This document shows, one piece after another, positions 6,166 through 11,143 of a stretch of 11,143 nucleotides of DNA. Numbering within the stretch: the stretch's first letter is position 1; each line of letters begins with the position of its first letter. The notes under the pieces are model-generated. The model searched no databases and had not been told where the DNA came from. It saw only the letters and a program-made list of their open reading frames with translations. The DNA is taken from NCBI GenBank assembly GCA_964369355.1, contig CAYJEO010000027.1:1-11143 (forward strand). The letters run 5' to 3'. This DNA is from CAYJEO01 sp964369355. Lineage in GTDB: Bacteria > Bacillota_I > Bacilli_A > RF39 > UBA660. The translations under genes and the position numbers were made by a program.

Positions 6166-7095
6166 CTATTTTCTTAGATTTTTGCTTACCAATTCCATTT
6201 GGTCTGATATTTGTTTTATTCTTTCAATTATCCTTTTTGCTTTCACTTGTTCATTTGCATACTGGGTATGTGTAAAGTGATTTTCTAATTGTTCTAAGTT
6301 TAAGTTTGATGTAAAAAATGTTGGTAATCCTTTATCCATTCTATATTGAACTATAGGACAAAATATTTCATCTCTACTCCATTGAGTAAGATTTTCTGCT
6401 CCTATGTCATCTATTAATAATAAAGGTACTTTTTTAATATATTCTAGTTTTTCTTTAAAATAGTTTCTTTCTTTAAAATCTGAATTAAATGATGATTTTA
6501 AATTTGATAAATATTCAGGCCAAAATATAATGGCTGATTTTATTCCTTTTTTTGCTAATTCATTGAATACTGCTGTTATTAAATAACTTTTACCACTTCC
6601 AAAGCTTCCATGTAAGTATAATCCTTTTATATTTGGATTTACTTGGTATTCTTCTAGAAATTTTAATAGCCATTTTATAGAATCTATTCTTGTTGCATCT
6701 TTTTTATATATTTCATTTAGACTTGCATTTACTACATTATTAGGCATATCAAATGAAAATATATTTTTTTTGTAATTTGTTTCTTTGATATGTTTTTTTT
6801 CAAATTTACAAGCTTTATAGTTAAAATTAAGTTGTGAATTACTTACTGTTGGTAATAAAGCATATCCTTTTATTTTGTTTTTACATTCTAAAATAGATTT
6901 ACAATTTAAACAGTTATTATATTCTATACTGCTTTCTTCTAGTCTAGAAGTGTATTTCATTAAAATTGTTTTATCTAAATTTATTTTAGACACTAAATTT
7001 TTAAATATTTCATTAGTAAGAGCTTTATCATATTCTTTTGTTAATGATAAATTAAATTTTTGTTTTTTATTTAATATATTATTAATTTCTTGCAT
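6166..7095 (-). CDS. dnaI: Primosomal helicase loader DnaI
   Basis: A 309-residue AAA+ ATPase that loads the replicative helicase with DnaB/DnaD. Numbered from this start, the N-terminal domain carries Cys62, Cys65, Cys71 and Cys96, consistent with the zinc-binding helicase-interaction domain. The C-terminal ATPase has Walker A GSFGSGKS at 163 to 170, Walker B LLLIDD at 225 to 230, sensor 1 FFTSN around 260 to 264 and a sensor 2/Arg region KRIIERI near 287. The length is as expected (about 310). A longer reading from GTG 7104 starts immediately after the dnaB stop, but that GTG is part of the SD AGGTGA (7101..7106), which is 5 bases from ATG 7095. dnaB stop and dnaI SD overlap, so translation is coupled. 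The order dnaB-dnaI is the conserved Bacilli arrangement. Confidence 0.95.
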   Translation of the reverse strand: MQEINNILNKKQKFNLSLTKEYDKALTNEIFKNLVSKINLDKTILMKYTSRLEESSIEYNNCLNCKSILECKNKIKGYALLPTVSNSQLNFNYKACKFEKKHIKETNYKKNIFSFDMPNNVVNASLNEIYKKDATRIDSIKWLLKFLEEYQVNPNIKGLYLHGSFGSGKSYLITAVFNELAKKGIKSAIIFWPEYLSNLKSSFNSDFKERNYFKEKLEYIKKVPLLLIDDIGAENLTQWSRDEIFCPIVQYRMDKGLPTFFTSNLNLEQLENHFTHTQYANEQVKAKRIIERIKQISDQMELVSKNLRK

Positions 7096-7100
7096 ATTCT

Positions 7101-7106
7101 TCACCT
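7101..7106 (-). promoter_or_regulatory. SD deciding the dnaI start
   Basis: AGGTGA on the minus strand overlaps the dnaB TAG stop and pairs with the anti-SD segment GGAGGTGA. It is 5 bases from ATG 7095. Its internal GTG would make a three-residue-longer ORF, but then no SD would remain upstream at proper spacing. Confidence 0.7.
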
Positions 7107-8382
7107 ACTCATATTTACTTAATAATTGTTCTAATTCTTGTTGTTTTATTGGATCTGTATTTTCTTTTATGTTTCCATTAAACCATGTTGGTTTTTCTTC
7201 TATTTTTTTATTTTTAGTTGCTATTTTTTTTCTGTTTGCCATTTCACGTTTTGATATTTCCATAGCTTCTTCAACTGTTTCAATATTGCTCATCTTCCAC
7301 TGACTAGCTACCATTTCAACGAATTTTTTAATTAATTTATTGTCATTAATTCTTAATACATAATCAATTAAGACATTTATTACTCCTGAATTTAATTTCA
7401 TTTCTTCTGCTAAATAAACTAATATTTCTAAATCATTTTGACTTGGCTTAGCACCATTATATTTACTTCTTAAAAAAACAAATGGTGATGTTACTTCATA
7501 TGTGTGAATTAATTTATCTTTCATTGTATTTGTTTTATTTTGTTTACGTTTACTTTCTGGTTGGTTTTTAAATATTATTTTAGGTAAATTACCTTTGTTT
7601 TCGAATTTATAAAAATTAATGCAATTAGTACTTAACACTTTTTTATCTATCGCTCTTTTTTCATTAATTGAGCTTCTTATAATCTCTTCTAAACAATCAT
7701 CAGTGAATGCATATAGAAATGCTAATCTTTTTATTAATTCAACTGTTTCTTTTGTTATTGTTTTTTTATTTAACATTTCATCTGGTATTAAATTAATAAC
7801 ACTTATAACATCAACATTATCATCAATATTAACCATTAGTGTTGTATTTTTTTTACCTGCTTCAATTGTTTCTTTATATATTTGATTTGAAACGGTAAAA
7901 ACATCACTAAATTTTGATGTTATATTATCATATTCAGATAAATTAAACTTTGGCAATTTAAAATAATCAACTACTCTTTTATATTCTCTTGAATCTACAT
8001 GATTTATTAAAGCTGAATTTAAAATTGGATTTTTTAAAAATTCAATTGGATCTAATGGTGAATATAGTTCATAAATATAATTGTTGATTACATCTTTTTT
8101 AACATATGTTTTTAATAGTCCTACTGCTTCTAATGATTTTCTTGCTTCTTTTATTTGATCAATTTTTAATTTGGTATTGTGTATTAGTAAATGGTGGGTA
8201 TTTTCTAAAGACATTATTTGTTGTACATCTAAATAAGATGATAATGTGTTATATAAACCTATTGCTGATATCCCAATAATTGGCTGATATAATTTATATA
8301 AAACTTCTTGGTCTTTTTGTGATAGTATTGTATTATTTATCACGACAAACGTATCTGCCGGAAATATTTGTTCTATATCCAT
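7105..8382 (-). CDS. dnaB: Replication initiation and membrane attachment protein DnaB (DnaD-fold)
   Basis: A 425-residue protein of the Firmicute DnaB/DnaD/DnaB-like family, unrelated to the E. coli DnaB helicase. It acts with DnaD and DnaI to bring the helicase to oriC and links initiation to the membrane. The N-terminal winged-helix region includes LYKLYQPIIGISAIGLYNTL, which is typical of the family. A DnaD-type helical domain lies at about residues 312 to 375 (LEILVYLAEEMKLNSGVINV to VASQWKMSNIETVEEAM). A basic linker and an acidic C-terminal tail follow. The start is ATG 8382 with SD GGTGGTGAT (8386..8394). The longer ORF start at 8415 lies upstream of the predicted promoter -10 and transcription start, so it cannot be used from that promoter. 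It is the first gene of the dnaB-dnaI-RNB operon; no nrdR is adjacent, unlike Bacillus. Confidence 0.92.
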   Translation of the reverse strand: MDIEQIFPADTFVVINNTILSQKDQEVLYKLYQPIIGISAIGLYNTLSSYLDVQQIMSLENTHHLLIHNTKLKIDQIKEARKSLEAVGLLKTYVKKDVINNYIYELYSPLDPIEFLKNPILNSALINHVDSREYKRVVDYFKLPKFNLSEYDNITSKFSDVFTVSNQIYKETIEAGKKNTTLMVNIDDNVDVISVINLIPDEMLNKKTITKETVELIKRLAFLYAFTDDCLEEIIRSSINEKRAIDKKVLSTNCINFYKFENKGNLPKIIFKNQPESKRKQNKTNTMKDKLIHTYEVTSPFVFLRSKYNGAKPSQNDLEILVYLAEEMKLNSGVINVLIDYVLRINDNKLIKKFVEMVASQWKMSNIETVEEAMEISKREMANRKKIATKNKKIEEKPTWFNGNIKENTDPIKQQELEQLLSKYE

Positions 8383-8385
8383 ATT

Positions 8386-8394
8386 ATCACCACC
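8386..8394 (-). promoter_or_regulatory. SD deciding the dnaB start
   Basis: GGTGGTGAT on the minus strand matches the anti-SD over GGTGAT and lies 3 to 5 bases before ATG 8382. It supports the 425-residue form rather than the 436-residue reading from 8415. Confidence 0.7.
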
Positions 8395-8405
8395 CGTATA
8401 AATAA

Positions 8406-8414
8406 AGTATAGCA
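8406..8414 (-). promoter_or_regulatory. Extended -10 promoter of the dnaB operon
   Basis: On the minus strand TGC-TATACT (8406..8414) is an extended -10. No good -35 is found 17 bases upstream, but the upstream interval 8415..8468 is almost pure A and T tracts, which could act as an UP element. The predicted start near 8399 gives a leader of only about 17 bases that holds just the SD. Confidence 0.6.
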
Positions 8415-8466
8415 TAAATTACTTTTATAAAAAAGGAAAAATAATAAAAAAAATTGATTTTTTTAA

Positions 8467-8490
8467 TAAAAAAAGAGCTATTATAGCTCT
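8467..8490 (-). terminator. Rho-independent terminator of rnc-yebC
   Basis: On the minus strand stem AGAGCTA / TAGCTCT (8484..8490 with 8474..8480) closes a loop that is exactly the TAA stop of yebC, followed by seven T. It is a strong terminator whose first arm encodes the last Glu-Leu of the protein. Confidence 0.85.
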
Positions 8491-9197
8491 ACATTGTGAT
8501 ATACATTAGAAACATCATCTATATCATCTAACATTGTTAATACTTTTTCAAATAATTCTTTATCTTCTTTTGATAAAGTTATTTTTTCTTTTGGTAATTT
8601 AGTAATTTCATCTAACTCAAATTCTATGTCTTTATTTTGATTTAAAAAGGCATTTTTAATAGCAAATAAATCGGTTGGATTTCCACTTACTACTACCATA
8701 TCTTCTTCTGTTTCAATATCTATTACATCTACATTTCCTTCAATCATTAAATCCATTACTGTTTCTTCGTCTAAGTTTTTAACTCCAACTAAACATAAGT
8801 TATCATACATATAAGAAACAGAACCAACTGAACCCATTTTAATATGACATTTATTAATAACTGTTCTAATACTACTAACACTTCTATTAACATTATCTGT
8901 TAAGCAATCTACTATTAAAGTAGAACCAGATGGACCAAATAATTCATATGATACTGAATCATAAGATTCATCTACTCCACTATTAACTTTATCAATTGCT
9001 CTTTTTGCAACATCAGCAGGAACTTGTTGCTGTTTTGCTTTTTCCATTAATCTTTTAAGCGCTATATTTGATTCTGGATCTGTTCCACCATTTTTAGCAG
9101 TTTGATATATTTCTTTTGCATACATTGAATATAATTTTGTTTTTGCTGCTCCCGTTTTTTGTATACTTGCTTTTCTTACCTCATAAGCTCTTCCCAT
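8481..9197 (-). CDS. yeeI: YebC/PmpR family protein, YeeI type
   Basis: A 238-residue protein of the YebC family. The opening MGRAYEVRKASIQKT resembles the YeeI branch (MGRKW...KKASK) rather than the AGHSKW branch. Family marks include KEIYQTAKNGGTDPESN (about 28 to 44), YELFGPSGSTLIVDCLTDNVNR (about 84 to 105), GSVSYM and the C-terminal ending VSNVYHNVEL. Older annotations call the family transcriptional regulators; recent work, as I recall, links it to ribosomes and translation of proline-rich stretches, so the regulator label should be used with care. It is cytoplasmic. It starts 8 bases after rnc with a weak SD (AGG inside GAGTAGG), suggesting translational coupling to rnc. A terminator formed by its last codons follows. 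Full length, with nothing missing. Confidence 0.93.
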   Translation of the reverse strand: MGRAYEVRKASIQKTGAAKTKLYSMYAKEIYQTAKNGGTDPESNIALKRLMEKAKQQQVPADVAKRAIDKVNSGVDESYDSVSYELFGPSGSTLIVDCLTDNVNRSVSSIRTVINKCHIKMGSVGSVSYMYDNLCLVGVKNLDEETVMDLMIEGNVDVIDIETEEDMVVVSGNPTDLFAIKNAFLNQNKDIEFELDEITKLPKEKITLSKEDKELFEKVLTMLDDIDDVSNVYHNVEL

Positions 9198-9205
9198 ATT
9201 TTAAC

Positions 9206-9871
9206 CTACTCTCCGTGAATTCCTTTTTTCAAAGCATCTTTTGCTGCTTCTTGCTCAGCTTCTTTTTTAGAATGTGCAATACCTTTACCATATGTAACAT
9301 CATCTATTTTTACAATAACAGTAAATGTTTTATTATGTGAAGGTCCTTGCTCATCTATTATTTCATATCTTAAACTTTTTTTATCTGTTTGCACTACTTC
9401 TTGTAGTACTGATTTATAATCATCAAAAGCATTTAATTCATTTTTCTCTATCAATGGAATTATATGTTTATAAATAAAAGTTTTTACTTCTTCTATTCCT
9501 TTATCTAAAAACATAGCTCCCATAAAAGCTTCAAATACATCTGCTACTATAGTTTTTCTAAAACGACCACCGTTTTCTTCTTCACCATGTCCTAATAAAA
9601 TATGCTCATTTAGTTTTAATCTATTTGAATATTCAAATAAAGCATTTTCACATACATAATGTGCTCTTAATTTAGTCATTTTACCTTCTAAGAAGTCAGT
9701 GTTTTTGTATAGATATTCTGTCATTACAAGTTCTAAAACAGCATCTCCTAAATATTCTAGTCTTTCATAACTTTGTGTATCATTTTCATTTGCATAAGAT
9801 GTATGCGTCAAAGCTTTTTGATATAATTTTTCGTTTTCTGTTTCTATTTCTAACATTTTTAATATTTCCAT
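9206..9871 (-). CDS. rnc: Ribonuclease III
   Basis: A 221-residue dsRNA-specific endonuclease for rRNA processing and RNA turnover. The N-terminal catalytic domain has the signature ERLEYLGDAVLEL at about 36 to 48 with Glu36 and Asp43. The second acidic pair is Asp111 and Glu114 in DVFEAFMGAMFLD. A C-terminal dsRNA-binding domain spans about 150 to 218, with GPSHNKTFTV and KKEAEQEAAKDAL. All four metal-binding residues are present and the length is normal. The longer reading from GTG 9880 is rejected because that GTG is within SD AGGTGA (9877..9882), 5 bases before ATG 9871. It leads a two-gene operon with yebC instead of the smc-ftsY context common in Bacilli. An extended -10 promoter lies directly upstream. 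Confidence 0.97.
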   Translation of the reverse strand: MEILKMLEIETENEKLYQKALTHTSYANENDTQSYERLEYLGDAVLELVMTEYLYKNTDFLEGKMTKLRAHYVCENALFEYSNRLKLNEHILLGHGEEENGGRFRKTIVADVFEAFMGAMFLDKGIEEVKTFIYKHIIPLIEKNELNAFDDYKSVLQEVVQTDKKSLRYEIIDEQGPSHNKTFTVIVKIDDVTYGKGIAHSKKEAEQEAAKDALKKGIHGE

Positions 9872-9876
9872 GTCTC

Positions 9877-9882
9877 TCACCT
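9877..9882 (-). promoter_or_regulatory. SD deciding the rnc start
   Basis: AGGTGA on the minus strand, 5 bases before ATG 9871. The GTG inside it gives a three-residue-longer ORF that would have no SD of its own. This is the same arrangement as at dnaI. Confidence 0.7.
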
Positions 9883-9887
9883 AATCC

Positions 9888-9896
9888 ATTATATCA
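9888..9896 (-). promoter_or_regulatory. Extended -10 promoter of rnc-yebC
   Basis: TGA-TATAAT on the minus strand, with only weak -35-like sequence (TATTAA) 17 bases upstream. The spacer contains a small AAACTT/AAGTTT inverted repeat (9896..9911). The predicted start near 9881 falls inside the SD, so the mRNA leader would be about 10 bases. Confidence 0.55.
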
Positions 9897-9922
9897 AACT
9901 TTTTTAAGTTTTAATATTTTAT

Positions 9923-9951
9923 TTTACAAATAAGCATTATTTTAGTATAAT
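9923..9951 (+). promoter_or_regulatory. Sigma-A promoter of yidD operon
   Basis: TTTACA (9923..9928) and TATAAT (9946..9951) are spaced by 17 bases: 5 of 6 and 6 of 6 matches. The predicted start near 9958 leaves a leader of about 9 bases before ATG 9967, with only GGTG (9958..9961) as an SD. It is divergent from the rnc promoter; the two -10 boxes are about 52 bases apart. Confidence 0.7.
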
Positions 9952-9966
9952 TGATATGGTGTAATT

Positions 9967-10188
9967 ATGAAAAAGATATTAATAAATTTAATAAAAGTAT
10001 ACCAAAGTATTCCCGGAAGTTTTCATGATACTTGTAGGCATATTCCTACTTGTTCTAATTATGCATTAGAAGCTATAGAAGTTCATGGAAGTTTTAAAGG
10101 AAGTATACTTACTATAAAAAGAATATTAAGGTGTAACCCACTTGGTACTAAAGGATATGATCCAGTGCCGGAAAGGAAGAAAAAATGA
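9967..10188 (+). CDS. yidD: YidD membrane-insertion efficiency factor
   Basis: A 73-residue YidD-family protein. The conserved Cys-rich core CRHIPTCSNYALEAIEVHG sits at about 23 to 41, followed by KGSILTIKRILRCNPLG and GYDPVPERKKK. Three family cysteines (Cys23, Cys29 and that in RCNP) are present. YidD is a small amphipathic, inner-face membrane protein thought to aid YidC/Oxa1-dependent insertion. It is usually near rpmH-rnpA-yidC; here it is alone with a lipoprotein gene. Its TGA stop overlaps the next ATG as ATGA (10185..10188), so the two are translationally coupled. The stop codon use also shows that UGA is not Trp here. The SD is weak (GGTG) and the leader very short. Confidence 0.95.
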   Translation: MKKILINLIKVYQSIPGSFHDTCRHIPTCSNYALEAIEVHGSFKGSILTIKRILRCNPLGTKGYDPVPERKKK

Positions 10189-11057
10189 ATTATTTAAAAA
10201 AATTATCTTTGGTTATTATTTTATCATCTGTTTTATTTTTAACAGGATGCTTAAAAAGAGACACTATGGAAGATATAACTATTTATACAACAGTATATCC
10301 TATTGAATACATAACTACTCGTTTATATGGAGAACATAGTACTATTAAAAGTATTTACCCTTCTGGAATTAACATTTTAGAATATGAGTTAAGTGAAAAA
10401 CAAATAAGTGACTATAGTGAAGGTGATTTATTTATATTTAATGGATTAAGTGATGAGAAAAACTATGTAACAGAAATGTTTGAACATAATAAAGGGTTAA
10501 AAATAATTAATACTACTGAAAGTATGGAATATAATTATGATATTGAAGAAGTATGGTTAGATCCAGCAAACTTTTTAATGCTTGCACAAAATGTTAAAAA
10601 TGGTTTTAATGAGTACATTACAAATACTTATTTAAAAAATGAAATTGAGGAAAATTATGAACAATTAAAAATTGAAGTTTCATCTTTAGATGCTGAATTA
10701 AAATTAATGGTTCAAGATGCTAATAATAAAACAATTATTGCAACTTCAGATTTGTTTAAATATTTAGAAAAATATGGATTCACTGTTATCTCTTTAGAAG
10801 AAAATGAAAATTTAACAGATAAAATGATCCATGATGCAAAAACTTTAATTGCAAATAATAATGTAAGTTATATATTTACTACTCCAGCAGTAGAAATAAA
10901 TGAAACTGTACAGTCTATTATTGATGAATATGGTGTTTCTACTTTAGAATTTAGTACAATTGATAATTTAACAGAAGATCAAAGAAGTGCTAATAATGAT
11001 TACATTTCTATAATGAATGAAAATATTGAATTATTAAAATTAGAATTATATCAATAA
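10185..11057 (+). CDS. ZnuA/AdcA-fold lipoprotein without canonical metal ligands
   Basis: A 290-residue lipoprotein: basic start, hydrophobic segment, lipobox FLTG-Cys22. The rest follows the cluster A-I (ZnuA/MntA) substrate-binding protein: YPIEYITTRLYG at 38 to 49, DLFIFNGL at 81 to 88, VWLDPANF at 123 to 130, YLEKYGF at 193 to 199, and IFTTPAVEINETVQSIIDEYG at 230 to 250. The residues that hold zinc or manganese in this family are gone. The PH of the first site reads Ile-Leu (64, 65). DPH before VWLDP reads I-E-E. The TSH motif reads TSD with the His absent. The LDPL Asp aligns with Ser257. No His-rich loop exists. No ABC permease or ATPase gene is nearby. It may bind another ligand, act as a chaperone-like or scaffold lipoprotein, or have a rebuilt acidic site (Glu121, Glu122, Asp189). 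Coupled to yidD by the ATGA overlap. Confidence 0.82.
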   Translation: MNYLKKLSLVIILSSVLFLTGCLKRDTMEDITIYTTVYPIEYITTRLYGEHSTIKSIYPSGINILEYELSEKQISDYSEGDLFIFNGLSDEKNYVTEMFEHNKGLKIINTTESMEYNYDIEEVWLDPANFLMLAQNVKNGFNEYITNTYLKNEIEENYEQLKIEVSSLDAELKLMVQDANNKTIIATSDLFKYLEKYGFTVISLEENENLTDKMIHDAKTLIANNNVSYIFTTPAVEINETVQSIIDEYGVSTLEFSTIDNLTEDQRSANNDYISIMNENIELLKLELYQ

Positions 11058-11088
11058 AAAAAACCGTTTAATAACGGTTTGTTTTTTT
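11053..11088. terminator. Bidirectional intrinsic terminator
   Basis: Stem AAACCGTT / AACGGTTT (11061..11068 with 11073..11080) with loop TAAT is flanked by G plus seven T on the plus strand and by a run of T on the minus strand. It can end the yidD-lipoprotein mRNA on plus and the tRNA-Ser transcript on minus. The lipoprotein stop (11055..11057) lies in the flank. Confidence 0.88.
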
Positions 11089-11091
11089 ATA

Positions 11092-11143
11092 TGGCGGAGT
11101 AGAGAAGATTTGAACTTCCGCGCCGGTTGCCCGACCTACACCC
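11092..11143 (-). tRNA. Type II tRNA, probably tRNA-Ser, 5' part outside window
   Basis: On the minus strand the gene ends with acceptor CTACTCC, discriminator G and an encoded CCA (11092..11094). Before it is the T-arm GGAAG-TTCAAAT-CTTCT and a long variable arm with stem GTCGG/CCGGC and loop GCAA. A long variable arm plus G at position 73 points to Ser rather than Leu or Tyr, which use A73. The anticodon, D-arm and 5' acceptor are beyond the window, so the isoacceptor cannot be named. Confidence 0.8.

Noticed and set aside
6875..7303. Plus-strand ORF of 142 codons across the dnaI/dnaB junction
   Set aside because: Phe/Leu/Ser-rich translation typical of antisense A+T-rich DNA; both real genes on the minus strand have clear domains and SDs there.
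7619..7885. Plus-strand ORF of 88 codons within dnaB
   Set aside because: Antisense shadow; hydrophobic only because of base composition, with no SD.
8415..8470. A+T-only inverted repeats between dnaB and yebC as a further terminator
   Set aside because: The pairing is just A-tracts against T-tracts with no G:C pair; they are better explained as a UP-like or curved upstream region of the dnaB promoter.
9116..9340. Plus-strand ORF of 74 codons across yebC/rnc
   Set aside because: Antisense to two well-conserved genes; no SD or recognisable family.
10183..10190. UGA read as Trp (Mollicutes code 4)
   Set aside because: yidD ends on TGA at its normal family length with an ATGA overlap, all Trp in the window are TGG, and no full-length protein needs an in-frame TGA.

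Overview
The window is a very A+T-rich chromosomal segment, roughly a quarter G+C by eye, from an uncultured-looking, spore-forming, low-G+C Firmicute. The likeliest placement is a reduced Bacilli or Erysipelotrichia-like lineage near the Mollicutes. The evidence is Gram-positive-specific replication genes (the DnaB/DnaD-fold loader and DnaI), a YeeI-type YebC, a Thr T-box, three sporulation genes and very compact spacing. UGA is a normal stop: yidD ends on TGA inside an ATGA overlap and Trp is encoded by TGG. I see no mobile element, CRISPR array or phage gene.

Layout. Position 1 to 67 is the 5' part of tRNA-Arg(TCT), minus strand. From 114 to 1898 lies a small sporulation block, all minus: gerM (GerM-domain membrane protein), gerE (late mother-cell regulator) and an orphan spoIIIAH. 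The last two end in terminators that overlap their own stop codons, and a good sigma-K-like promoter precedes gerE. From 1965 to 4194 is the Thr unit: a consensus sigma-A promoter, a T-box leader with an ACU specifier, a 73-residue unknown ORF, and thrS encoding a ThrRS without the TGS domain. From 4206 to 8414 is a replication-initiation operon: an extended -10 promoter, dnaB, dnaI, and a 649-residue divergent RNB-domain protein in the position held by ytxC in Bacillus (dnaB-dnaI-ytxC-thrS). From 8481 to 9896 is rnc followed by a yebC/yeeI homologue. A divergent promoter region at 9881 to 9966 separates these from the only plus-strand operon, yidD plus a ZnuA-fold lipoprotein. That operon ends at a bidirectional terminator facing a partial type II tRNA, probably tRNA-Ser, on the minus strand.

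How the genes work together. dnaB and dnaI load the replicative helicase. thrS is controlled by uncharged tRNA-Thr. rnc and yebC act on RNA and translation. spoIIIAH, gerM and gerE belong to the engulfment and late mother-cell stages of sporulation. The most unusual items are three. The RNB protein has a long unrecognised helical N-terminus, no visible S1 domain and a changed active-site aspartate. The ZnuA-like lipoprotein has lost all canonical metal ligands. The sporulation set is sparse and individually transcribed. Five annotated starts are moved downstream because the longer ORFs begin inside or upstream of the Shine-Dalgarno sequence.
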